This document shows, piece by piece, positions 10,171-20,585 of a DNA stretch of 64,000 nt (position 1 is the first letter of the stretch; each line of letters opens with the position of its first letter). Below the pieces are notes generated by a model. It saw only the letters and a program-made list of their open reading frames with translations, searched no databases and was not told where the DNA came from. Location: assembly GCA_003586115.2 (NCBI GenBank), contig QVOM02000025.1:84518863-84582862 (forward strand). Direction: 5' to 3'. The position numbers and the translations under genes were made by a program. This stretch comes from Salvator merianae. Its lineage: Eukaryota > Chordata > Lepidosauria > Squamata > Teiidae.

Positions 10171-10676
10171 TAATACTGCAAATGTATATTATAATGATGA
10201 ATATGTACATTATCCCTGGAATCCACCGAGCTAAACATCTCTGTTACCCATGTTATCAATTTCTTCTGCTTGGGAATCTTTGAGCAGATCTCCACTTACA
10301 AATAGAGCAGTCTCAAGTGATGGTAATGTCAAGAAGAATAATATGAGAACCTGAAGAAATACCAGGGAGTGCAAGAAGAACTGGAGAAAGTATGGAAGGT
10401 GAAGGCACAAGTGGTCCCGGTAGTGATAGGAGCAATCAGGGCAGTGACCCGCAAGTTGGAAGGATGGCTTCAACAGATTCCAGAACAAACATCAGTGATC
10501 TCTCCTCAGCAGAGTGCAGTTCTAGGAACAGCTAGGATACTGTGCAGGACCCTCAGTCTCCCAGGTCTTTGGTAGAAGGCCCAAGAGTGAGATGGACATA
10601 CCAGCTAACCACTCCTCAGGGATGAGGAAACAACTATATGTGTGAATGTGTGTATGTGTAAGGATAGGATAATATA
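10171..10676. other. Unassigned stretch
   Basis: No repeat family recognised. Opposing frames of 85 and 68 codons at about 10231-10575 overlap on both strands and show no domain; I do not call them. Confidence 0.3.
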
Positions 10677-10885
10677 ATTAATTTAATTTAATTTAATTTA
10701 TTAGATTTGTATGCCGCCCCTCTCCGTGGACTCGGAGCGGCTCACAACAAAATAATACAGTATAACAAATCTAATATTAAAAAACAATTAAAACCCAACA
10801 TTAAAACCATGCAACACAGTCATTCCATGCATAAACTATATATGCCCGGGGGTATCTAGTTCCCCCATGCCTGGCGACATAGATA
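10677..10885 (-). mobile_element. LINE 3' fragment (TATGCCGCCCCTCTCC type)
   Basis: Starts with a TTTAA tract, then GATTTGTATGCCGCCC and CGGAGCGGCTCACAAC, a signature I know as an abundant squamate LINE 3' end (CR1/L2-like) in antisense. The poly-T-rich side is on the left, so the element lies on the minus strand. Confidence 0.7.
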
Positions 10886-10910
10886 AGTGTTAGCTTTTAC
10901 CATATTGTGT

Positions 10911-10949
10911 TGATTTCTTTTTCTTTCTTTCTTTCTTTTTTTTTTTTTT
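10911..10949 (+). repeat. TTTC / poly-T simple repeat
   Basis: TTTC units followed by a poly-T run. Confidence 0.8.
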
Positions 10950-11420
10950 GATGGTGTTAATGTTCTAATGCAGAATATGGTAACTGCAGTTAGAATTGTA
11001 TATGCACAGAAATGGAAAGGGGATAAAACACCAATGGTGGATGATTGGTTGGTTAAAATGATGGACCTAAGATGGATAAATGGACTAACTTACTGAGAAA
11101 TAAGACAGTTGATAGGTTTCATGAAAACTGGAAACCCTTTAGGGGCTTTCTGCAAGAATTGGAAAGTGGACTTCTGACTGCTGGATTTGAAGAATGAAGA
11201 GAAAAAAGACAATTGGTAGAAGAAAAGAACTGAGTGATCAGGAGGGTCAGGAAATATGAAACAGAGAAGAAACTCTGGAAGAAAAAGGAAGTCAGTTGGA
11301 AATGATGATGATAATCATAATGATAATCATAATAAATATGCATTAGCTTATGAATTGTTGAATTAAATGTAAATTTTATATATTTTAAATAAATAAATAT
11401 TATTTTTGTTCTTAAAAAAA
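10950..11420 (+). mobile_element. L1-like LINE 3' end
   Basis: Plus-strand relic of the L1 ORF2 end. GTTTCATGAAAACTGGAAACC corresponds, in one frame, to the W-K-P-like segment near the L1 ORF2 C-terminus. The following GAAGAATGAAGAGAAAA and GAAGAAAAGAACTG match the copy at 1-622. It closes with an AT-rich tail (AAATAAATAAATATT). Stops interrupt every frame. Confidence 0.6.
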
Positions 11421-11869
11421 CCTGCTTCACCACTAGATTTAGATTCCAGAGACTTGCACATGAATGGTTAGCTCAGAACAATGAAAGCAATTCACTTCAT
11501 TCGTGCTTTTTGATCTTTCCATTGCCTTGGTCCTAACCTATATTCTGAAGTTCTCTAGAGTCTCTGGCAATGGCCATGGTGGAAGCTGCCTGAGGTTGGG
11601 CACCTCTGTGGAAGCAGGCACCGGACTTATCCTTTTGCTCAGGTACTCTTTGTGTGAATGTTTGGGTAATTATGCACTGGTCTGTATACCAGACCAGGAA
11701 ACATACTAGGAACCTCCCTTCTTCATGCTGCCCCACCCCTAAGACCACCAACTGAGGATGGAGCCTTCCTTGGACCACACCTGCGTGCAGAAGGGAGGCT
11801 TCTAGTGTGCTTGCTGATCCAGTCTATTAGCCAGTGGAGAATCACCCTTTGTTTCTTCCCTGACCCATG
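11421..11869. other. Unassigned stretch
   Basis: No repeat or coding family recognised; short opposing open frames only. Confidence 0.3.
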
Positions 11870-12016
11870 CAGTTTTAAATTGTGGTTTTAATGGTCTGCT
11901 TTTATCATGTGCATACATGACTCTTGTTTTTAATGTCTTTTGTAAACCACTTGGAGAGTAAAGAAAAAAAGAAAAAGAAAAGCAATATAGAAATGTTTTA
12001 AGTGAATAAATAAATC
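11870..12016 (+). mobile_element. LINE 3' tail, CR1/L2-like
   Basis: TTTTTAATGTCTTTTGTAAACC, then a degenerate GCAATATAGAAATG and an AAATAAAT tail. This is the usual form of a LINE 3' end in squamates (GTAAACCGCC...ATATAAATA...AAATAAATAAAT), decayed here. Confidence 0.5.
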
Positions 12017-12352
12017 TCGTAAGAGAGGCACCTGCAGAATCGGCAGATGGCCAGATTTCATGCCTTCGCCCAGGACAAGCATTTCACTCCTTGGTGGCTG
12101 CCACTGAATATGCCATTGAATGTAGAAGCAAGATGCCCGAGACCTCTCATTAGGCCCCCATGCTCAAGTAAAGGTGCAGCCTCTGCTTAATTTCTCCCTG
12201 ACAATGGCACAGTTCTGATCATTCACTTCAAGTTTGCAATTTTACAACAGCATTCAGAACCTTCCTTTACATATGGTTTATCAACACATTACTTGGATCC
12301 CTCATAAGCAATTGTACTGTTGGTAGCAAATTCATATCATCAGAACTACAGG

Positions 12353-12353
<1 letters not shown>

Positions 12354-12409
<56 letters not shown>
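12354..12409 (+). repeat. CT / GT microsatellite
   Basis: About 40 bp of TC units followed by about 16 bp of GT units. Confidence 0.95.
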
Positions 12410-12833
12410 TCTGGTTTACTAGGCAACCCATTTCAGTGATGTGCAATATAGTGCACTACCAAAATTAGTGTCCCGGGGACTCTGAGACAGGAACCTTTGT
12501 GCACATGCACATGTATGCATGCATACAGCAGAGAGAAAGTGAGAGTGCTTTCATTTCATTGGAGCTGTTCTACTGAATCTTAAACTTTGTTTTTAATCTT
12601 CATTTCTTATGTGATTTTAAGAACATTTTTATAATGTTAAGATATATTGGGTTTTATTGTTTATGTCTGGTTATGTAAGCTGCTTCAAGGCCTTTGGGGT
12701 GTGTGGAGGGAGTGTTTGTCTGGCATGAGACTCTGGAGTAGTGAAGCATGTGCCATTTGCTGACTATGCCTCTCACCTATGCCTCTCACCTGATCACTTC
12801 CTATAAATCATTCCTTCATCCAGTGCAGATGGA
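12410..12833. other. Unassigned stretch, possible decayed LINE tail
   Basis: 12590-12690 (TTTTATTGTTTATGTCTGG, then GTAAGCTGCTTCAAGG) loosely resembles the LINE tail at 11870. Elsewhere nothing is recognised. CTCACCTATGCCT is directly repeated at about 12770-12795. Confidence 0.25.
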
Positions 12834-13279
12834 GGGCCTGTTTGCACTTTGATGCTAGCAAGCATCCAGATGCTCACTAGCAAAGTGCATCTGCACTGTT
12901 TGGAGGCCCCAGCATTTGGGAGCATCTGAAGATGCTTCTGAATGCTACTAGCTATGGACAGCTAAATCTCTGTCCACAGCTTGACCGGGAGCAGCTGGGC
13001 TGCTCCTGGTCAGCAGCAGACACTGCAGGCCATGGCAAAGTACAGCTGTGACCGCACAGTTGGGGGCACTGCATCCTCAGTTGCCATAGTAATAGCCAGA
13101 TGTTTCCATGACCTCTGTCATGGTGGGCAGGCGGGCCAGCATTCGCAGTGTGGGTGCTGGAAGCCCTGTTCTGGGCTGTTCCAGCCCTTGCAGTGTGGAT
13201 GGCTGCCGTGCTTCAAGGTCTGTTCCAGCATAGAATGGTACAATTATATCATTCTACACTGGCAAATGTGAATAGACCC
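12834..13279 (+). mobile_element. GGGCC-ended DNA element, group A2 (446 bp)
   Basis: Ends GGGCCTGTTTGCACTTTG and GCAAATGTGAATAGACCC. The interior has small palindromes GAGCATCTGAAGATGC and CTATGGACAGC...CTGTCCACAG, a GGCTGCTCCTGGTCAGCAGC segment and the common TGCCATAGTAATAGCC block. The same subtype recurs at 54324 and 57369. Flanking triplets GGA and GAG do not give a clean duplication. Confidence 0.65.
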
Positions 13280-13518
13280 GAGGTTGGATTTGGGCAAGGA
13301 CTAAGATTCCATTTGGAAGCCTCACTTAGATTCTAACAAATCACGTCTCGATCTAACTGTACAACAAAATGCAAAAGAAAATCATGGGGAGCTCCCAACA
13401 AGAGCGTTGTCTCTCCCCCTTTGCCTTCAGGGAAGTATGCCATGACCCATCATATAAAGTCTGCAAGCTGAGGATCATGTTAATTGTGGAACCATGGAGT
13501 GGGAGGGAGAGAAAGATT

Positions 13519-13984
13519 GGGTATTTTCGCACTTACCAGAGCAGAACGTACTAATTAGTAGGCTTCGGGCTGGTGAAGATGGAGTCTGGTGTGTACCATT
13601 TACACTTGTCAGCAATAGAACAGTTTGCAAGCTGACCAGCATGGGGAGCAGTGTGAATGGGACTGCATTAGTCAGGGAGCTGTTTCAAAGCCATAGAGCT
13701 ACTAGTCCAAAGTATAGAGCTACTAATTCGAAACCATAGAGATTTTTTCTGAAGCCAGCCCCTCCTCGCCGCCATTTCAGACCTGGAAGTAGTAAGAACA
13801 CAGCTCCCCTTATCTACACCTGATTGTGCAAGTCAGATTCCAGACTGCAATTTACTTCACCAGCCTTACTCAGCTTCAGGTAGGCAATAGGTGGGCTTGA
13901 GTAAGCTTTACGGCAGCTGGCTAGCGAGTGGAGCTGGCTAGCGAGTGGACAGGAATGTTCCTCTTGCAAAGTGCGAACAGGGCC
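13519..13984 (-). mobile_element. GGGCC-ended DNA element, group C (466 bp)
   Basis: Starts GGGTATTTTCGCACTTACC and ends CAAAGTGCGAACAGGGCC, with ATT on both sides (13516-13518, 13985-13987). The order of shared blocks (GTACTAATTAGTAGGC, GCTGACCAGCATGGGG, then GGAATGTTCCTCTTGC near the right) is the reverse of 8005-8527. Confidence 0.7.
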
Positions 13985-14136
13985 ATTGTTATTAATCTTA
14001 GACTCTAAATGTTAATTTTTTCTTTTGCACAAAGTTATTCTTTTATCTGAGCATTCTTCTTTCTGTTCCTTTGGTAGAACCAGAAATATGGGTCTCTCTT
14101 GGTTTTGCTGAATGTCCAAAACTACATGTCTATGAA

Positions 14137-14584
14137 GGGCCTGAATGCACCTACCTTAGTTAGTGCAGAATAAGGGAACACCTGTCCCCTGCTACTACAT
14201 TCTGCCTGCATCAGATGGAGCATAATCCAGGTTGAGAGGACCCAGATCTGGATCGCTGGTAGACCTTGATATATCAGTATACCAGCAGGGGTTATTCTGG
14301 ATTGTGGGGGAAAGCAGAAGGCACTTGGCTTTGTGCTCTGGTTTACTGGGGGTCCCATTTCAATGGCACAACATGGTGTACTCTGAGGACAGGAGCTTTT
14401 ATTGCTGACTATTAGAGCTTGCAGAGGCCAGCTCGGAAGCTCACATGAGCTTCAGGGGCAGCACAGAGGCTAGATAGGAACAGCTGTTGTTCCTGTCTAA
14501 GGGCAATCCATCCCATGTATGGGATAGATTTCATGATCCAGATTACCTGTTCCAGATCTTTGCATGGTAAGTGCCGAAAGACCC
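14137..14584. mobile_element. GGGCCTG...-ended element, group D (448 bp)
   Basis: Left end GGGCCTGAATGCACCTACC and right end GGTAAGTGCCGAAAGACCC form an inverted repeat close to the GGGCCTTTCTGCACTTACC form. The interior contains a dyad TATATCAGTATACC and GGATCGCTGG. Flanks GAA and AGT do not match. Confidence 0.5.
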
Positions 14585-15224
14585 AGTGAGAGAGGAGAAA
14601 CACAGATTATAATCTTAGTACCTTTATCATCATAGATCATAGGCTGGTGTTTGCACAAGTAGTTTTTTCTTCTATATTCACCCTAACCTCAGAGTTCCAT
14701 CCTGTCACTTATGCAATCATTAATGGTTCAAAGAAAGTCAGGGATGATTTTCCCAGTGCTTCTGCCCACAACACTGTCCAAATAAATATATCAGATCTGA
14801 ATACAAATATTAACCCTGACATTTTGCCAGTCTTTATCATATTTCTCCCCAAATACATTTGCTACCTGTACTAAAGCTTATTTTCCCTCATTTCTCAGGA
14901 GCAGAATTAGACCTCCCTCCAACCAAGGAGACTTCTGTAGCTATTAACAGCAATAGAGAGGAGCCAATTAAACTTGCATTTCTGTAGAAAGAGCTTTCCC
15001 ACATCCTTTGCATTTTGTTTGGGTTTTGATTGAATTTCCTAACTGCAAAATATTCAGCAAAGACAAAGCAACCTATTTCTCTCCAGGCCTATTTGCAGGG
15101 ACCTCAGAGAAAGGAATGTGCTTTGATACATGCAGCTGTTAAAATACCTCTCTTGGTAAATGCTACTATTTTGGTTCTGCTAATGTTCTTAACTCAAGGC
15201 AAATTAATGGAACAATTAGCTACC
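14585..15224. other. Unassigned stretch
   Basis: No recognised repeat, exon or RNA. Confidence 0.3.
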
Positions 15225-15302
15225 AGAAAGGAAGAAAGGAAGAAAGGAAGGAAGGAAGGAAGGAAGGAAGGAAGGAAGGAAGGAAGGAAGGAAGGAAGAA
15301 AG
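15225..15302 (+). repeat. GGAA microsatellite
   Basis: About 75 bp of GGAA units. A 220-codon open frame runs across this tract and into a LINE fragment; it is not a protein. Confidence 0.95.
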
Positions 15303-15639
15303 AAAACACCATTCTGTGAGCATTCAATATGGCAATGGCTGGGACAAAGATGTGTTTTTCTCCTCCTGATTTCACCCCAAAATAGATCTTTTGTTGCTAG
15401 ACAGACAGAGTCATTGCATAAGGAGTGCACAGAAGGATCTGCACATTTCAGATATATTTACTTTATCAAAGCTTGCACTCATACATGTGATGATTTCGCA
15501 GAGGAGCTGAATAAGGAGGAGGAGGAGGAAGGAGACGGAGAAGAAACTGCGTTATCAGAAGAGGGGGTTAAAAACTGCAGAAATATAGAACATTTTTCAT
15601 ATGCTAATTTGCAAATATATCTACATATTTGGAACAACT
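15303..15639. other. Unassigned stretch
   Basis: Contains an A/G-rich GGAGGAGGAGGAAGG run near 15515 and no recognised family. Confidence 0.3.
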
Positions 15640-15889
15640 GTAAAAATTCATGGAGGTCAGGTGTATCAATGGCTACTAGAATGGATGCCTAGGTACTGCC
15701 TCCAGGTTGGAAAGACAGGCAGGATGCCTCTAAAGGCCATTTGCAGGGAGTCAAGAGCAGGTGAAGGTTTTGCCTTTGACTTCTGCCTGAGAATGCCCCA
15801 GAAGCAACTGATGGGTCACTGTGTAAAACAGAAAGTTGGACAAGATGAGCTGTGGCCTGATCCAGCAAGGCTCCTCTTATGTTCTTATG
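15640..15889 (+). mobile_element. CR1-like LINE 3' end (TTCTTATG tail)
   Basis: Best plus-strand copy of the family: TCATGGAGGTCAGGTG, CAATGGCTACTAGAATGGA, GCAGGTGAAGGTTTTGCC, CTGTGGCCTGATCCAGCA, ending CCTCTTATGTTCTTATGG. It matches 5160-5292 and, reversed, 25262-25540, 41071-41320 and 48811-49100. The tail abuts the group D element that follows. Confidence 0.75.
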
Positions 15890-15896
15890 GAAATAC

Positions 15897-16413
15897 CCCA
15901 TTTCCACACTCATTGTTGTTCCAAATTATGGTCCACGTCTGGGCCTTTTTCATCTACTACTTGGAATGGACCAGAGAGGCTCCACCTACTCCTAATGCTC
16001 CCAGTCTGCACAGAATGGAATGTGGACTGAGCTAAGGCAGTTTGGTCTGTGGGTAGACCTTCTTTTGAGATCTACTGACATAGTAGGATGTCATATTCCA
16101 GAGCATGGAGGTGCATGTACAGCATGTTTCCATGGTCCAGTATACCACCTGGGACCCATTTCAGCAGTGCAAAAAGTAGTGTCTGGGAGTTCCAAAAGCC
16201 AAGAACTTTTGTTTCTGGCCTTTGGAGGTTCAGAGTCTCCCATGTCAGCTCTGAAGCTGGTGAGTGCTTTGGAGTCAGTGTGAGGGCTGGTGTGGAACAG
16301 GCCATCACAATGCAAACAGCCTTGTTCTGGCCAGGAACAATCCATCCCAGCTTGGAATGGATTGCTTACTCTGGACCAGAGTGAGAATAACAAAAGTAAG
16401 TGCAAATATGGCC
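15897..16413. mobile_element. GGGCC-like DNA element, group D, decayed
   Basis: Left CCCCATTTCCACACTC and right AAGTAAGTGCAAATATGGCC look like decayed inverted ends. The interior (GGCCTTTGGAGG, TTCCATGGTCCAGTATACCA, CCAGCTTGGAATGG) overlaps in vocabulary with 41889-42410. Boundaries are approximate. Confidence 0.4.
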
Positions 16414-17073
16414 ACAGTGGGGAAGGTTGCAATGTGTGTATTGCACATTCTAAACTGTCTGGTTCCTAGCCCGCTTTAAGGGTCCCTGTTTTCCTTTCTT
16501 CATATTTTTATTTTTTAGCAATCTGTGGAATGGCAAAATGCAAAGGTGAAGCTGAACTGAGCTTAGGATCCTCTGAATGCATGCATAAATCTGTCTAGTT
16601 TTCTTGGTAACAATATAGAAATGGTTAATCAGTGCCTGGATCAAGGATAGCCTGTAGACCTGGAATTTTCCTGGAAGTCAAGTCCTAACTAGACCTGACT
16701 CTACTGAAGTCCCAAGATCAAACTAGATAAGCAAAGGATAGCCTGGTGTCCCTTTAAAAAGAGAATGCCTTCTAATACACAACTTTATTCTCACAGGGAA
16801 TGGCTGTGTTATAATATGACATGAAGTTACTAAGCCGTACCGCGCTGTACTGAAAGCAGAAGGCACATGGGAGACCTTTTTTGAATAAAAAACATAGATC
16901 CATGTTGCCAAACTAATAGAAAAACAAGGTACGGGGAAAAAAAAAAATCCTTTTTAAAAATCAAGCAGCTTTTTCACCCCTCTTTGCCCTTTGTGTATCT
17001 CTGTAAGCTGCATGCAAATGTTGGCTTAGACAAAGAGCAACTTGGGAGAAAGGAAAACCTGCTAGAATGCACG
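16414..17073. other. Unassigned stretch
   Basis: No recognised repeat or gene. A short poly-A (about 16940-16951) is the only simple feature. Confidence 0.3.
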
Positions 17074-17386
17074 GGGCCTTTTCACATTTGCTGCCTAGTG
17101 AGCATACTGATGCTTACTTGGCAAGCGTGTTGGCACCTTACAGCAGTCTGTGTGATCAGGAGCAAATCCACGGCCACACGGTGCACTGTGGCTGTGCCTG
17201 CACAATCCATGGCATTTGATCACCATGGTGAGGAACAGGACACCAGCATTAGCAGTGCAAATGCTGGTGTTCTGCTGGTGTTCCAGTCAAGGGCCTCGCA
17301 GGACAGACAGTGTCTTTGTTGCAGGGTCCATTCCACCTTAGAACAGGATAGTTATTCTGTTCTAAGGTGAAGGTGTGAAAAGGCCC
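17074..17386 (+). mobile_element. GGGCC-ended DNA element, group A (313 bp)
   Basis: GGGCCTTTTCACATTTGC at the left and AAGGTGTGAAAAGGCCC at the right. Flanks ACG and ACT agree at two of three. Just inside the right end lies a strong dyad CCTTAGAACAGGATAG...TTATTCTGTTCTAAGG, also present in 29862-30338 and 51275-51962. Shorter than its relatives through internal deletion. Confidence 0.7.
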
Positions 17387-17828
17387 ACTGTTTCATGCAC
17401 TAATGAGATAATTGCAGGTTGCAATAATCCAACCAAATGATTAATCACCTAAGGAACCAGAAGCTGAACAGACATTGCTGACAGCTGTCTGATACAATAA
17501 CTTGACATATAGCTGTTGTTTTCCAATAAAATAGAGCTATTTACCAGTTTGGCTTTATACAATTGCCATAAGTTGGTACCAGGATGTTTCTAGATTTGTA
17601 CTTTTGATATGTTTGCCCATGTATGATTTGGAATGATTGCACATTTACTAACCATTTCTCTCTGTGTTCATTAGTTACCTGTTTGACCTATCATAACCAT
17701 GACAGTGTTACTTCTTTTGTGGTCTATTTTGCCCACAAAAGTTCCTGCCTTTGGAACCTGCCCCCTCCTTTTCCCACCCCTTTTTCTTGATCCCTCTTTT
17801 CCTGTTCTCATTGGCACTGATGAAACGA
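17387..17828. other. Non-repeat stretch, conserved-looking
   Basis: 17400-17570 has TAATGAGATAATTGCAGG, ATGATTAATCACC and TGACAGCTGTC words and no transposon texture. It could be conserved non-coding DNA; no gene structure is visible. The rest is plain. Confidence 0.25.
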
Positions 17829-17836
17829 TCTAAAAC

Positions 17837-18977
17837 TAGGGGTGTGCACGAAGCTTCGTGGCATTCGATTTTCGATCGAATTTCGTGATTCCGTGCCCTT
17901 CGCATCGAATGCGAAGGGCACCAGAAATCACGAATGCGAATTGCGAAGGTCCCTCAATTTTTCGAAGTATTTCGGGACCTTCGCAATTTGCCAAAGTCTC
18001 ACCTCTCTAGGCTGTCAGCGCTGGCGCTGACAGCCTAGGGTGAATCAGCCAGCCAGCAGCGAGTGGAAGTGCAGAAAATTCAACGGAAGGGAGGGATTCC
18101 CTTCCCGTTGATTTTCCTTCTCTTCCCCTCACTGACTCACCCCCCCTAGGCTGTCAGCGCGAGCGCTGACAGCCTAGGGTGATTGAGGCAGCCAGCAGAC
18201 ATCGGAAGCAGATAAATCAAGGCGAACGGAAGACCTTTTCACCTTGATTTCTCTGCTTCAGATGGCGCTCGCCTCTCTCTCATCCCCCCCCCCAGTCTGT
18301 CATCAGACTGACAGACTGCGGCGGGAGTGAGAGAGCGCGCTGCGCCATCGGAAGCAGATAAATCAAGGCGAACGGAAGACCTTTTCGCCTTGATTTCTCT
18401 GCTTCAGATGGCGCTCGCCTCTCTCTCATCCCCCCCCCCCGTCTGTCATCAGACTGACAGACTGCGGCGGGAGTGAGAGAGCGCGCTGCGCCATCGGAAG
18501 CAGATAAATCAAGGCGAACGGAAGACCTTTTCGCCTTGATTTCTCTGCTTCAGATGGCGCTCCCCTCTCTCTCATCCCCCCCCCAGTCTGTCATCAGACT
18601 GACAGACTGCGGCGGGAGTGAGAGAGCGCGCTGCGCCATCGGAAGCAGATAAATCAAGGCGAATGGAAGACCTTTTCGCCTTGATTTCTCTGCTTCAGAT
18701 GGCGCTCGCCTCTCTCTCATCCCCCTCCCCAGTCTGTCATCAGACTGACAGACTGGGGGGGGGGAATGAGAGAGAGGCAAGCGCCATCCGAAGCAGAGAA
18801 ATTAAAGCCAAGGTTTTCCCTTCGCCTTGATTTATCTGCTTCCGTTCGCGGCGAAGATTTTCGCCGCGAAAACGAAGGGCTTCATTTTCGTGCGTATTTT
18901 TTCACACGAAAACGAAGCCTAGGAGCTTCGCAGTCCTGCGAAGCGAAAAGGGAAAAGTGCCTTTGTGCACATCCCTA
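17837..18977 (+). mobile_element. GC-rich hairpin-chain hAT element, copy 2 (1,141 bp, expanded)
   Basis: Perfect 8-bp duplication TCTAAAAC flanks it (17829-17836, 18978-18985). Ends are TAGGGGTGTGCACGAAG and GTGCACATCCCTA. The first 560 bases differ from copy 1 at only about two or three positions by eye. The extra length is a tandem array of a 146-bp unit that begins CATCGGAAGCAGATAAATC, with unit starts near 18200, 18346, 18492, 18637 and a variant at 18785. Each unit holds one AATCAA...TTGATT stem and one TCTGTCATCAGACTGACAGA stem. No coding capacity. Confidence 0.9.
18200..18784 (+). repeat. 146-bp double-hairpin unit, about four tandem copies
   Basis: Tandem units with spacings of 146, 146, 145 and 148 bp inside copy 2. 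Copy 1 has starts at 1870 and 2016, and copy 3 at 35982, 36127 and 36274. Units differ by a few substitutions and by C-run length in the CCCCCCCC stretch between stems. Confidence 0.85.
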
Positions 18978-19060
18978 TCTAAAACCTACCACATTTTTGC
19001 AGTCCTTTTCTATCTTGTCATCTGGCACAGATTGCCTATTTCTTCAGTACTGGAAACACT

Positions 19061-19603
19061 GAGCATTTTCACCTTTATCATAGTGGAATGGTGTAATTAA
19101 CAGGCTAAACACACTTGCCAGCAATGGAAATGACTCCAAGCTGACCAGCAGAGGGAGCAGTGCAAATGGGAATCCACTAGGGAGGAAGTGAGGTCATGAA
19201 TCATAGAGACACAAATGTGAACATAGAGCTAGTAATCCGAAACATAGAGCTACTACTTAGAGGTTAGAGCAGCTCCTTTCAGAGCTGTCTTTGGAATGGC
19301 AGCTGGGGTGCTGAAAGGGCAAACCAGGTTGTGAAGTGTCAGATGGCACCTGCGCAGCCCTGCCAGCCCCTTTCTGCTGCCATTTTGAACCAGGAAGCAG
19401 TGCTAACACAACTCCCCTGATCTGCACTTGATCATGCAGTTTGGAATCAGGACAGCAAATTACTTGTCCAGTCTTACCCAGGTTCAGGTGAATATCAGAT
19501 GCACCTCGGTGCAATTCAGGACTGCTGGGGCTGTTAGTGAGTGCAGACACACTTGATTAGTATGAGAACAAGAACGTTCTTCTCACTAAGTGAGAAAATG
19601 GCC
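19061..19603 (-). mobile_element. GGGCC-ended DNA element, group C (543 bp)
   Basis: Decayed ends GAGCATTTTCACCTTTATC and CTAAGTGAGAAAATGGCC, flanked by ACT on both sides (19058-19060, 19604-19606). Shares GCTGACCAGCAGAGGGAGCA and GAACGTTCTTCTC with the other group C copies, reversed relative to 8005. Confidence 0.65.
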
Positions 19604-19647
19604 ACTGTCTGCCACCCAGCAGAATCACTGCTTGCTGCTGATTCTTG

Positions 19648-20095
19648 GGGCCTGTTCACACTGGCCAGTGTAGAATAGTATGATTGTACTATTCTATGTT
19701 GGACTAGCCCCAATGGTTTGGCAGCCATTTGCACTGCAAAGGTTGGAACAGTCCCAAACCAGGCTTCCAGCACTTGCAGTGCGGATGCTGGCCTGTCCAC
19801 CATGACATCAGCCACAGAAACCTCTGGCTGCTGCCACGGCAACTGAGGATGTGGTGTGCAACTGTGCAGCCACAGTTGCACCACACTGTATCCCGCAGTA
19901 TTCTCACCAGGAAGCAGGTGTGAATGCTGATTGGGAGCAGTGCAGCTGTGTGTGGACAGTAATTTAGATATTCACAGTTAGTAGTATTCAGGAGCATTTG
20001 TAGATACTCCCAGACACTGGAGCCTCCACAGAGTGCAGACTAACTTTGCTAATGAGTGTGCAGACTGTCACTAGCAACCAAGAGCAAATGATCCC
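19648..20095 (-). mobile_element. GGGCC-ended DNA element, group A (448 bp)
   Basis: GGGCCTGTTCACACTGGCC at the left and CAAGAGCAAATGATCCC at the right, with TTG on both sides (19645-19647, 20096-20098). Near the left end a dyad GTAGAATAGTATGA...TACTATTCTA is the reversed form of the dyad at the right end of plus-oriented copies. Blocks then appear in reverse order. Confidence 0.7.
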
Positions 20096-20585
20096 TTGTT
20101 GCCTGATAAGAACTCCTTTTGTGCTAAAATCACTGCTTTAGGGGCCAAGTGAAGGTGCTTCACCCCCTTCCAAGGAGAAGCATGTTCGTGGGAGCCCTCG
20201 CTTCTCTCTCCAGTTCTTGCTGCTCTTTCACCATTTGTGTGTGTGCGCTTGCCTGTCAGAGAACAGAACTACTTTTGAAAGAACACCTGTGTTTTCTCCT
20301 GCATTCTGCCTCTGTTAAATTGTCTCTGTTTAGGATATACTCATCCTTCCTCCAGCCTGGCTAGTAAAAACTGTAAAAATCAGATCACTACTAAGATATA
20401 TCCATTCTATTTTGAACCAGTCTGACATGAAACCAGGGGTTGGTATGATTCAAATTTGACTAAACCGCCTGCCAGTTTGAGACTTCAGTGTGAATTTGAA
20501 CAAAGTGTGTGTGGAGTTTCAAAATGAACCTTGTGACTATTCCTGGTTCAGCAATGTTTCTTAACTATCTTAGGCCTTTTTTGAC

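Noticed and set aside
15030..15692. 220-codon open frame on the plus strand
   Set aside because: It runs through a GGAA microsatellite and into a CR1-like LINE 3' end. There is no domain, and the Lys/Gly/Glu block is the translated repeat.
18200..18784. CRISPR-like array of regularly spaced palindromic repeats
   Set aside because: The genome is vertebrate by its LINEs and SINEs. There are no unique spacers between identical repeats; the whole 146-bp unit is repeated, and it sits inside an element with a perfect 8-bp hAT target duplication.
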